Part shown: piece after piece, positions 43,135 through 54,164 of the stretch
How the letters are laid out: each line of letters begins with the position of its first letter
Numbering within the stretch: the stretch's first letter is position 1
Source: Stomoxys calcitrans
Taxonomy: Eukaryota; Arthropoda; Insecta; Diptera; Muscidae
Direction: 5' to 3'
Assembly (NCBI RefSeq): GCF_963082655.1
Contig: NC_081556.1
Location: 158,210,328-158,274,327 of the forward strand
Length of the DNA stretch: 64,000 nt
Position numbers and translations under genes: made by a program
Notes under the pieces: generated by a model
Told to the model about the DNA's origin: nothing
The model's input: the letters and a program-made list of their open reading frames with translations, nothing else
Database searches by the model: none

Positions 43135-43749
43135 AATCTTAATCTCAATTTTGTCATCTTCGAATTGAACGTTTTCCATATATGTGGAAATCAATTCCAA
43201 ATTAACCAATCTCTGAATTTATATATTTACAGACCTGTTAGCAACAAACCTGGTTCAAATGTGTATCGGTGTGTGTTATGCAAAGGCTACCATAGCATTC
43301 GGTTATGTCGCAGGTTCATAAAAATGACGCCACTAGATAGAAGCCGCACGGTAAGGCAGCACAAGTACTGTATCAACTGCTTGGCTAAAAGCCATATGGT
43401 ATCAGACTGCACGTCCAAAAACAAATGTCGGAAGTGCCGTAACTGTCACCATACCTTGCTACACCCACAAAACAACGTTGTATACTCGCATGCCAAAAAT
43501 AGAAAAGTTGTCCAACAACAAAATTCGGATAAAAGAGTCCAGTCGTGCACCAACCCAAGACGGCAGAAAAAGAAAGGAAAAGCTAATCAAGCAACTCCAT
43601 CTTCAGACGATGTGCGAGGTCAAAGGCCATCATTCAACAACACTGCATCACCATCTATTAACCAACACATATTGTCAGATGCGATTCGATCTTTGGCTTC
43701 TGTTCTCTGCGCTGTCCATAACCCTGACCATAACAATGCCAACATCTAG
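43135..43749 (+). CDS. Zinc-knuckle ORF downstream of pol (env position)
   Basis: Open for 205 codons in the same frame as integrase, separated from it only by one TAA. It has three zinc-binding clusters as in BEL/Pao nucleocapsid: CVLCKGYHSIRLC, CINCLAKSHMVSDC, CRKCRNCHHTLLH. A basic Gln/Lys-rich linker and a C-terminal SDAIRSLASVLCAVH follow. A splice-acceptor-like TTTATATATTTACAG ends at about 43231, just before the zinc region. Normally this domain is at the end of Gag, upstream of protease. It is either a displaced gag piece or a true 3' ORF made by splicing or readthrough. It ends 11 bp before the 3' LTR. Confidence 0.75.
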   Translation, partial: NLNLNFVIFELNVFHICGNQFQINQSLNLYIYRPVSNKPGSNVYRCVLCKGYHSIRLCRRFIKMTPLDRSRTVRQHKYCINCLAKSHMVSDCTSKNKCRKCRNCHHTLLHPQNNVVYSHAKNRKVVQQQNSDKRVQSCTNPRRQKKKGKANQATPSSDDVRGQRPSFNNTASPSINQHILSDAIRSLASVLCAVHNPDHNNANI

Positions 43750-43760
43750 GCCGGGCGCCA

Positions 43761-44251
43761 TGTATAAACTCAAAGTTTATACTTATTTTTTTATATTCTT
43801 ATGAAATACTAGTTTTAAAATCATGAATTCGTAGTCAAAAAAAAAAACACACATGAATTGTAACGGTTGGAAAGGCACTGAATTTAACGTAACAAAATAC
43901 AAATGTCATGAAAATGTACTAAAAAAAAGATACAAATGCCGATACTCGAAGGCTTCTTGGCGGGCTTAAATCGCTAAGCTCGGCCACTTCGTCAGCAGCA
44001 GCAATCGAGTCAGCAATAAATTGGTAAAATCACCCCAACTCTTTGTTTTTTACTTTTCCTCCTTTTTTGTACTCCACTCTACGAGCAAACTCTTTTACCT
44101 TAGTCTCCTAGTGAGAACTGTGAGTCTGTGATCCCACAAATACAGTCCACAACCAGTTGATGGAACAACTTGGATAACATCCAAACCATCCACAACTCTC
44201 ATCGCATTGGAACGGCCCCATACGTGCTGGACGTCTCCCCCAATTTAATCA
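43761..44251 (+). repeat. 3' LTR, complete (491 bp)
   Basis: TGTATAAACTC ... TTTAATCA. AATAAA lies at about 44014. Preceded by GGCCGGGCGCCA. Followed by CCTAC, the target duplication. Confidence 0.9.
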
Positions 44252-44269
44252 CCTACTATGTCTAATAAA

Positions 44270-44790
44270 AGTCTAAACATGGGCCAATTTGGATCATATT
44301 TTATTCAGGTACTTAGAAGTTTATATCTGGTGGCTAGGTACGACTCCATGTTCCAAATTTATAGCAAAGTATGGTCAAATCTGGACCAAATTTGATCCAG
44401 ACAACGGATTTTTTGTCCAATTAACTGCTCTAAATTTCAGCGAAATAGGAAAATAGGTCAGTCTATATAAATTTCGAACAATGAGAGGTGTATAGCTCAC
44501 TGTTCCAAATTTCAGCAAAATTGAGTATCAAATGAGGCTTTTATGGGCTTAAAACCCTAATGCGGCAGATCGTTTTATAAGACAGCTACATCTAAATATT
44601 GTCCGATCTGAAGTATGTTCAGGTCGGACAACGAGAGACCTAGTGTAACGCACTGTTCCAAATTTCAGCGAAATTGGGTAACAAATGGGGCTTTTATGGG
44701 TTTAAGACTTTTAATCGGCAGATCGGTCTGTATGGCAGCTATGACTTAATATAGTTCGATCTGGATAAAGTTCGTTGGTTACCAAATTAA
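44270..44790. repeat. Family-B fragment
   Basis: CAAATTTCAGCGAAATTGGG, GGCTTTTATGGGTTTAAGAC, GGCAGATCGGTCTGTATGGC modules in about three units, diverged. Confidence 0.65.
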
Positions 44791-44984
44791 GATGAAAGCA
44801 CAAGGAAAGTAGAACAAATCACTAAATGGATTTTGGTTTCTCAGATCAAACTTTTATTTTAGGGCTCTTTTAATACAACTTCGACGGTTACATTTTGCGA
44901 TGTATTTGAGATATATCACCGATTTTTATTTATAGCCTTATAATAAGCCAAAAATACAAATCTAATATTTAAATTTAGTTGAGG

Positions 44985-45130
44985 GTATATATATAGCAAT
45001 CCATATGGGGTTTAAATTTAAGATATTTGGAAGTAGCGTACGATTTTGATACAAAAACTAGGAGAAAAGAGACAAGAAGGTTCGCCCTATTTCCTAAATT
45101 TACCCCAAAAACTACTCTAAGCGGGCATGC
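44985..45130 (+). repeat. Helitron-interior-like fragment
   Basis: CAATCCATATGGGGTTTAAAT, ATTTGGAAGTAGCGTACGATTT and CCCCAAAAACTACTCTAAGC resemble the internal repeats of 36.8-39.1 kb. Confidence 0.4.
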
Positions 45131-46600
45131 ATAGCGTTCGTATCAGTGCAAAGTTTGTTAGTAATACTTTTTATCGTTATTACAACAGACGGACAGGCAT
45201 ACATTCATGCAGAATCGGATACATGCATATACCATGCAAACATTTTGGATTGCCAAATAATCTTACGCGAATTTTCCAAATGAAGATTATAATCCCGGAT
45301 GAGCTCATCCAAGAGTCGTACACGATATTCCTGTCTTGAGAAGTTGTGTCTTCAAATAAGTTTTCTGGAAGAGTGTTCCGCAATTATTTTATATATGTTT
45401 CTAACGAGTAAGTCAGAAAAGTCTTGGAAGATCTGAGAACTGGCCAAGAATCGCATGGACGAGGAACTATATGTTTTTTGAAGATGCTTATTTATAAGAG
45501 ATGCGCATTGCTTGCCTGGACGAGTAACAAATAAGTGTTTTGCAATTGGAAGTTATAAAAATGTATGTCAAGATTAGTTAGTTCTGCGAAAACGTAAAAA
45601 CTACGTAAAAACTAAAAAAAGTTCGTATTACTCATCATATTCTTCGACCTCGTCATATTCATACGATTGATACTTTGTCATATTAACCAAGTGAGAATTC
45701 TGTGTTGTTAAAGTTGTTCACTCAAAACAAAACATCAAAAAACATAATTCAATACAACATAATCCTATACGTGCCAGATTTTAAAAAAAAGCAAAAGTGA
45801 AAAATCAAATCTTCTGGAGGGTTATAGCGTAAATAAAGAATATAACGTAATCGTCGCGAATAGTTGAGGAAGCACACGCAATTGATTGTCTAATGATATC
45901 CAAGAAGAGTGTAACGCGGATGATGATTATTCCGATGATTATAACGCAATGTATTGCCACATGATATCCTATAAGAGTGTTTCGCCACTTCTATCGAAGA
46001 TAAATTGCGTGCAAATTTTCCCGAAGTTTGTTTTAATTATCATGGGGACGAACGATCCTCCAAAATTATAAAAAAAAATTTGCAGGGTAATCTCAGAGAT
46101 GATTATTTCAATGTGCTTTGATCGCAATGACAAAACTAGCATGTATGTGTTTGGGTATATATGAAATAAATATTTTTGTTGCAGTTCTGTTACATAGTGT
46201 AATATAGTCGATTTGTATCTTCTGTTTCTACTACATATGTATAGCTAACAAATGGAATATTTTAAACCAAGTGTTGTGTTATAGTATTAAAGAACAAAAG
46301 ACTTAAGACACATGCACGTTAGATTGCGTGAATAAGCTTATCTTTGCTACAATTAGTAAAATTTATACAAATTATGCTTAACTTTGGGCAACTCCTCTCA
46401 GTTCTGAACCTATAATTTTCCTAAGCATGCGGGCATCACATTTTAATTGTCACTCCCATAGAAGAAAAAACGAATTAATCTCTACCGATTGTTCGAAACC
46501 ATCAAAGCCATATCATAGATATGGCTCAAATGTGTTTTTTCCTAGTCACAATCTCGAAGAACATTGCAGGCTTAGTGGCAGATGGAAATGAATTGGATTT
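45131..46600. other. No gene recognised
   Basis: AT-rich with short frames only. Part is repeated elsewhere (ACAAAAGACTTAAGACACATG). Confidence 0.35.
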
Positions 46601-49250
46601 TAATTGCCTCGTTTAGTTTAATTTTAACATGAATCGATGCAGAATAAGGAACGTCGAGAGTGACAACCAGAAGAGAAACGAAAGGATCCATCTCAAAAAA
46701 GTGTTCGTTGTCAGTTGGCTTTGGAGAAGGAAATAAAATGAACTTACCATAAAACGAAGAAGAAAAGGAATACCAATGTTGATTGCTAATAATGGCTGAA
46801 GACTTTTGAAAGAGCAAAAAGTTCTATTCCTCTTCCTCCTACTCCTCTTCGCCCTTCTGTTGGTCCAGTCGTTGTTGGACTCTGGTTTGGTGTGGAAGCC
46901 ACCTTTACTCCTTCTTGCAAAGTGGGTAGGCCTATGTTAAAGCAGCGTAGATCTGGATGCTGCGATATATGTTAATGCCAAATGATTCGGGCTGGACGTG
47001 GATGTTGATGTTGTGGCTGATGACGATTTGCTTCTCCTGCAAGTGAGTGTGGTTAAGTGCCACTACTAGCACTGCTACTCTTTGCAGTGCTGCAGCCGCC
47101 TGGCTCTTGGGGAATCTGATTCCGATGTTTAGCTGCAGCTGCGGCTCAAAGAAGGAAGAAGCTGCTGGGGCTGGGACTAATGCAAACACGTACCTACTAC
47201 ATGCAATGGCTCTTGTATCGCCGATTCTTGTGGCAGGAATGCTGTTATACGCTGGTGGTATTCGCCTCTTTGTTCACCGATCTACCGATGGTATTGCAGA
47301 TGAGAACCTGTTGTCGTTGCAGCCGTGGCAACAAAACGCAAGATAATGATGCGGCCGATGATGATACCGAAGCCAATGCCAAAGCCAAAGGCTGAAGATG
47401 TTGTGGTTTTTGGACCAAAAAGTTTAGCCTCACGACGAACCAACCCAACAGAACTGTCAGACAAACGGCCGTACGGAGATCTGCGTGTATGGCAGAGTGA
47501 ATAGTGATGTTGGTGGTGGTGGTGGTGGTGGTGGCTTGATTTGATGTCAAAAGCCTTTTGCCAAAGAAGACAATGATTTAGCTCGTCCGTTTGGTTTCAG
47601 GTGTGCTGGTGCGTATAAGCCTGCTAAAGTTGCAACACAAGAACAGCTATGGTATCTTTGTGGTGGTGTATGTGGTCTTGGGATAGAATTGAAGCTGAAT
47701 CACTATTTTCAATGCGAAGAAAGGAGCCTGCGAGTAAGTGATGTGGTAATAAATCTTGACAACTTTAGAAAGTCTGCTCTTGTTAATGGGTAGAGGGCAT
47801 AGTCATCCGACCGACAATCATATTCAAATTGGCATAGCCGCTGCCAAAAGTCAACGGGAATTGGACCAAGTGCCTCGGCATTGATCACAGAAGTTGAAAA
47901 TGTTGATGGATGACGGTGCCGATCATGATAATGATGATGACGGTAAAATGTAGTTGTTTTCCTTCAATTGTGAGTTTTTAGTCTTGCGTTTTTTTTGCTT
48001 GGTTTCTATTTTGAATTTGCAAACCACTGAATATTTATGGATTATTTTTTGTTTTTTTTTTATGCCTTCTTAAGTGATTTTCTTCACTGGCTTTCTTTCA
48101 CACTTTTTTCGCTCTCTCTCTCTCTCGCTTTGATATTTCAAAGATTGAATGATCGATTGGTGGCATATGGGAAGACACTATATTTTTGTTTACTTCGAAC
48201 TGAATCTTGTGAACCTTGCGGTTAGTAACCGTTATAAATTTATTTGGTCAAAATTTGTAGAGCCACACATTAAACTATACTTTTTCACTAAATCGAGCGT
48301 GTTTAAATTATAATCGGCATATGTGTATTTATTTTTATTTTATTTGTGATTTTTGGTTTGTTTGTTTGTGCTTTGTTTTCCTTTGATTTTCACTGTTACT
48401 TCATTTTCACATTTAACGGTGAATTGGTTGCGGCCGTATTCCAGAAAGCCTGTCCGACAAAGGCAAATGTAAAACAGCAACTGAAGATTCGAAGGTAATA
48501 AGCTCCAACATTAAGACACATTTGCGCTTTGCTTTGGACGACGGCTGGTAGGTTGGCTTGACGAATGTAAACTATGTGGGGCCTGGGCAGAGGATTAGCC
48601 AAAGTCTGGAGAAGGCCACAACGCAAGCCGACTGCGCTGTCCGCGTGCTAACCATTACTTGTGGGGTGTTTACTGCCACTCTGTCGCGTAGCAGCCCGCC
48701 GTGACTTTGAGTGTGGTTAGCTTCACTATTGGTTTGCCATCACCATCATAACCATCGTTGTCGTCGTAGAGTTTGTCTTTTCGTCAGCAACTACAAAGAA
48801 TACTCATCAACGGCATCTTTCTCTCTCATCAACAACAGTGCCAGACAGTGGTACGAATTCATCGAAAGTCTCCCCAGAATCTAGGTGGTTGCTGTTGTCC
48901 GTTGGATACACCAGAACTACACACATGTTTCCATCTCTAATTGGCCCAAGCGGAAACATTTGATAATGTCTTCTTTAAATACACATCATGGATCTGAGAG
49001 CTGGGATCTTGTTTGCTTCTGTGTTGTTTACCAAATAAAATCTCTCTCGTCACTGATTAGCAAAGAACCCAACGTCATGCCGTGGCAGACCATATGAGTC
49101 CCCTCCAAAAGAAGTGTTTGTATGCTCGTGGCTGGTTCTTACACAACAAACACAAAGAAAAAGCGAAAATAAAAACATCGCAAGATAATGAACTCTCCTA
49201 TAGACGGTTCTGGTCGGCCCTAAAGTGCTCTATTTTGACGATTCATGAAT
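46601..49250. other. Lower-repeat, GC-richer island
   Basis: Contains CTCTCTCTCTCTCTCG at about 48110 (a GAGA-factor-type site cluster), GGTGGTGGTGG near 47515, and overlapping open frames of 60-101 codons on both strands (for example minus 47550-47245 with a hydrophobic LRTAVCLTVLLGWFVV stretch). None resembles a known protein or has convincing splice context. Candidate for untranslated exons or enhancers. Confidence 0.35.
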
Positions 49251-49604
49251 TTTAAAACTTTATGTATAATAAAAACTTTGAGCTTAATAGGCGTTTGCAA
49301 GATTAGTCTATACGGTAGCCACATCTTAATATACGAGCTATAAATTGTAGGCGCGACAGACCTCAGGTCAGATAAGAACACACTTGTACTGATGATTAAT
49401 CCTCGACAAGCCTGAAATTGTCGATGACAATTCATTTGTTGTCTACAAATTTTTTTCGGTCATCTATAAAAAACAATCCTTCATTCTGGTGATATTGGTA
49501 AATATTGGTAAATTCAGCACGTCTCTCCGCCTCTTGCGATAGAGGCAAAAGCAAAGTAAGGCAAAAGTTAAGCCAACCTTGCCAGTGTCATTGTGTATGT
49601 CATC

Positions 49605-50375
49605 CTATGGGCGCTATATCTTATACTGCAAAGTTCAGATGATAACAAATTATTCTCAAAAATTTCTAGCTTTCGTGATTCGGAGTTGTTGCAAGCTAAT
49701 ATTAATCGATTACTTTATTGGTGCCATTTAAATAAATTTACTTTTAATATTTCTAAACGTGTTCATTTTCAATTTGGAAGGGTAACTATCATGTTAAACA
49801 CTCATTACTACTTTTGCAATGTAATGGTAAATGCTAATGATCGGAGATTTTTTGCAATGGAAAGGGCAGAGATCACAACACACCAACCACTATGGCACGC
49901 GTTTCGTCTTGGATTAGAAGACTTTTCGACTATGTTAGGTGTGGAGGCTTGCGCTATTGTTGAGCTTACATAGTAGACACGTTTCCATATTATATTCAAT
50001 ATAAGTACAACCTACCACTATGAATGACCCTCGAAGCCTCCACACCTATTAAGGTTGAAAAGTCTTCTAACCCATAATGGTTGGTATATTGTGATCTCGG
50101 ACTTTCCATGTCCATGGCAATAAATCTCCGATCATTACCTCGTCTTGAAAGAGAAACGAACGAAAAATTGTGAAATAAAATAATCTTCGCCCTATCAGGC
50201 AAAAAAGAAAAGATCTTAGATTTATTTTTGATGCCGAGCTGTCGTTGAACTATAAAATTGAATATATTTTGCCTAAGGCGTATACTTCTTTGGCTTTTAG
50301 ATGGTAGAATTGTAAGGAATTCTCACACCCATATACTCGTAAGTTATTGTATACAACATTTGTAGGTACAAGTAG
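49605..50375 (+). pseudogene. Non-LTR retrotransposon RT fragment, split by a foldback insertion
   Basis: Left of the insertion, translation gives DDNKLFSKISSFRDSELLQA and NINRLLYWCHLNKFTFNISK, the RT region after the catalytic DD. Right of it come DLRFIFDAELSLNYKIEYI and CKEFSHPYTRKLLYTTFV. Several frameshifts. The foldback element occupies 49836-50175. Confidence 0.75.
49836..50175. mobile_element. Foldback/long-TIR element in LINE
   Basis: The left arm AATGATCGGAGATTT ... GGTGTGGAGGCT (49836-49955) is the inverse of AGCCTCCACACC ... AAATCTCCGATCATT (about 50028-50136). The right end extends to CGTCTTGAAAGAGAAACGAA, whereas the left outer part is missing. About 110-bp arms, no coding. Confidence 0.8.
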
Positions 50376-50387
50376 GTCTCTATTTTT

Positions 50388-52150
50388 TGCTAAAACAACA
50401 GTTTTTGTCTACTGAAAATGGGAAAGTAGACATTACTGCTGTTTCAGCAAACCTAGGGCTGCTGTATTAGCAAACATTTCGGTCAACAAACAAAATCTGC
50501 TGAATACACAAGTTTTCTGAAAAAAAAAACGTGTATGCTAATTTTTATAGTCGCTTTAGGCATTATTTTAGAACTTTTTTTTTAAAAATTTGTGTAAGAA
50601 ATGATTTTTTTTTGTGGAATATTAGTTTAAAGAAGCTACCTGATCAACAGATTCCTTGCACACGTGACATCTCATCCATTGGTATACATTTCGAATTGGG
50701 GCTGAGCTGGCTCGCATTTTTTATTATTGCTCTACTAATGTGTACATGACTGGCATGGCCTTTTATTGCTAAATTTAAAGAAAAGAAATTATGGAAGTAT
50801 ACATTTAGTGGTGATTATAAACATCCACTGACATTTTCATATGTGTTTTATTTTTATACCCTCCACCACAGGATGGGGGAGTACCAATTTCGTCATTCTG
50901 TTTGTAACACATCGAAATATGCGTCTAAGACCCCATAAAGTATATATATTCTTGATCGTCATGACATTTTAAGTCGATCTAGCCATGTCCGTCCGTCCAT
51001 CTGTCTGGCGATAGCACCCTAACTTTCGAAGGAGTAAAGCTAGCCGCTTGAAATTTTGCACAAATACTTTTTATTAGTGTAGGTCGGTTGGGATTGTAAA
51101 TGGGCCAAATCGGTCCATGTTTCAATATAGCTGAACTGTGATAAGAAGGGTTCAAATCGGTCAATAATCGTATAAAGCTGCCATACAAACTGATCTTGGG
51201 TCTTGACTTCTTGATCCTCTAGAGATCCCTATTCATATCCGATTTGCCTGATTTTTGCCCGTAGTATTTTGGTATCACTTCCAACAATTGCGTTAAGTAT
51301 GATTCAAATCGGTCTATTATCTTATACAGCTGGCATACAAACCGATTTTCGGTCTTGACTTCTTCAGCTTTTAGAGGGCGAAATTCTTATCCGATTTGGC
51401 TGATTTTTGCACGTGGTGTTTTATTATAGTTTTCAACAACTGTGCTAAGTATGGTTTAAATCCGTTTATAACCAGATATAGCTGCCATATAAACCGATTT
51501 TGGATCTTGACTTTTTGAGCCTCTAGAGGGCGCAATTCTCATCCAAGACCTTCAACATACGTGTCTGAATCGATCTATAGCTTGACACAGCTCCCAAAGA
51601 AACCGATCTCCCTAGTTTGCTTCTGGAGCCCACAGGGCCCAATTCTCATCCGAATTGACTGAAATATTACACAATGACTTCTACAATGTTCAGCATTCAT
51701 TTATGGTCCGAATCGGACTATAACTTCATATAGCTCCATTAGCATAACAGTTCTTATTCATTATTCTTTATTTGCCTAAAAAGAGATATCACGCAAGGCA
51801 CTCGACCAATGCGATCCATGGTGGAGGGTATATAAGATTCGGTCCGGCCGAACTTAGCACGCTCTTATTTGTTTCTTCTAACATCCCCTTCATTATTAAG
51901 CAGCAGTAATTTCAGCAAAAAACAGACTTTTCAGCAGTAAGCCAGCTGTTCTGGAATTGCAGAACTATTGCTGTAAGAGCAGAACCACTGGGGTAATAGC
52001 AGAACTACTGGGTAATAGCAGAACTACTGGGTAATAGCAGAACTACTGCTGTAAGAGCAGATCTACTGGGGTAATAGCAGCAAAAGTAACTACTAACAGT
52101 CAGCAGACAGTGTTTGTTATTTTCATCAGACTATTTTTTATGTGTGTACG
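50388..52150 (+). mobile_element. Composite CAGCA-flanked repeat element, copy 2 (complete)
   Basis: Left arm 50388-50560 (AGCAAACCTAGGGCTGCTGT), spacer with the SINE-free site AATGTGTACATGACTGGC (50738-50755), family-A core 50860-51870 (start CCCTCCACCACAGGATGGGG; end GTGGAGGGTATATAAGATTC), and right arm 51880-52150 with repeated GCAGAACTACTGGGTAATA units and CAGACAGTGTTTGT. Confidence 0.7.
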
Positions 52151-52289
52151 GTTCTCTACATGAAAATCGGTTATTTCATACTTGTGAGATATCAAAATCT
52201 GAAAATTCAGTTGTAATGTAAGAGTGGTAATAGAATCCTATGAATCCTATTTAAGACAAATTTGAGAATCAGTTAAAAAATATCCACAT

Positions 52290-52800
52290 TTATGACAATG
52301 TTACTTAAAATCAGACTAAATCGGAACCGATTTCTATCGAAATCTGTACACATAGCAGAAAGACGAGAAGACATTATGCAAAACAAGATGCACATACAAA
52401 GGCTCTAGAGCAGAAAATCGGGCGATACATATAAATAGGGGCTTCATCCAAATTTGAACCGGTTTCTATGAAATTCATCATTATTCTCCAGATTCTAAAA
52501 CTAATCCTTTGTTTCGAATTATGTGAAGATCTGTTGCAAATTGATCACATTATTGCAATATTAGTTTGGATCGGCGGAATGTATATGTGAAAGCTATATC
52601 TTATTCTGAATCGATTTCCTCCGGCTTTTGACCAAAAAATGTTGTATGTACAGAATTTGGAAATGATGGGATGTAAATTGCGATCTGCATAAATTACCAT
52701 GGACAGACAGACAGTATGAATACTTTATACTTTCACATATCAATATTTCAAGTTTTAACAAACGGAATGACTAGATTAGTCAACCACCAACCCAAGAAAA
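52290..52800. repeat. Family-D repeat
   Basis: ACCGGTTTCTATGAAATTC, CACATTATTGCAATATTAG and GTGAAAGCTATATC match words at 22.1-22.7 kb. No coding content. Confidence 0.4.
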
Positions 52801-52830
52801 AATATCTAAATAAGAAAAATTTATTTTTAT

Positions 52831-53460
52831 AATTTTTGTTTGTTTCTCTTTCGAAACGAGCTCAATAATCGGAGATGCGAATGGAAAAGGGAAGCAAAAG
52901 ATAGCAACGCACACCAACCACTATGGGACGCGTTTTGTCTTTGGTTAGAAGACTTTCCAACCATATTAGGTTTACTTTAGGCAAAAAAACTTGAAAAATG
53001 AAAAATTCGGCAGAGCCCCGCCAGGATTCGAACCTGGGCACACGGAGCTATAGCGAGAGCCATTGCCGTTGTCTTAGCGTTCGAAGCCATCAATACAACT
53101 TCCATCAGATGAACAAAATCATGTGTAGTACGGAAGAAGTGTAATTTGTCACAGAAAGAATGTCTGTCATTACACAAAAATACATGCATTGGGAAAAGTA
53201 CAGCTCATAAGCAGGGTTGTCGAGCTTAGTTAATGTGGTAATTGTATCATAGATGCGTTTTCGCTATTAATACGATTCAAATACAACATACCAACGCACG
53301 GAACTTGAAGCCATCACACCTAATATGGTTGAAAAATCTTCTAGCCAAAGACGAAACGCGTCCCATAGTGGTTGGTGTGTGTTGCTATCTTTGGCTTTCA
53401 TTTTCCATTTGCATCTCCGATCATTGAGCTCGTCTCGAAAGAGAAACAAACAAAAATTGT
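52831..53460. mobile_element. Foldback element with internal tRNA-like segment
   Basis: Arms AATTTTTGTTTGTTTCTCTT ... ACCATATTAGG (52831-52972) and ACCTAATATGG ... GAGAAACAAACAAAAATT (about 53318-53460) are inverted copies. They contain CGGAGATGC/GCATCTCCG and CACCAACCACTATGGGACGC. The core (52980-53310) has a minus-strand tRNA-like unit with B box GGTTCGAATCC. Related copies lie at 49836 and 27712. Confidence 0.75.
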
Positions 53461-54164
53461 AAAAATTAATTTTAACAACTAAAACTTAATCAATTAGGAT
53501 AATTCGTCATTGGAGAAAAGTTTTATCATATTCCAAAGTTAATCAGAAACATTTTAAACCTTGAAAACTTAATAGAAAATTTAGAAATTTCTTACAAGTC
53601 TTTGACAATATAGAATGTATTTCATGTAGGGTGAATGTGGGCTGAAAATGTTGTGTTGCTTAATACCTGTCAATGCTTGTGTGTCTTCCTTGAACATTTA
53701 AAGCTCTATTTTAAGCCAACGAAGACAAAGAGGCAAACTTGCACACACCCATACACACGAACACATTCGTACATTTCTGAAGTAAACGTCGAAAAGATAG
53801 CATAGACTGTTGCTGATGATGACGGTATCCAAAGAAACCCAAAGCAAAACTTTGTCTAAAAAAATAACGAACCATAGTATAAAGGAAAACTCTTAACACT
53901 CATACAAATGAACAAAAACAGTGGAACTTTGGTAAACCGAACGGAAAGGACACGGAATGAATTACTTTAAAGCTTGTTGCTATGCTCATTGCATCGAAGA
54001 TTAATGTTTGCGGCTAAAAAATTAAATCAAGTTATCGGTGTGTATGGGCCTTTATCTATTTATGGACGCATCTGGTTTGAAGTCGATGCCCACTTTTGAG
54101 AATTTAAGTCAAATTTACACTGGAAACTTCAGCTCAAATAATTTGAAACTGAGCTATAAAAGTG

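Larger units (their letters stand above)
39800..44251 (+). mobile_element. Rearranged BEL/Pao LTR retrotransposon with intact ends and CCTAC target duplication
   Basis: Bounded by CCTAC (39795-39799 and 44252-44256). The element starts TGTATAAACTC and ends TTTAATCA, the usual TG...CA of LTRs. Order on plus: partial 5' LTR, inverted RT/RNase H/integrase-N block, forward integrase core and C-terminus, forward zinc-knuckle ORF, full 3' LTR. Gag N-terminus, protease, the inner half of the 5' LTR and the primer-binding site are missing. The LTR pieces differ by essentially one homopolymer base over about 240 bp, so the copy is young. It cannot make an intact polyprotein. Confidence 0.93.
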
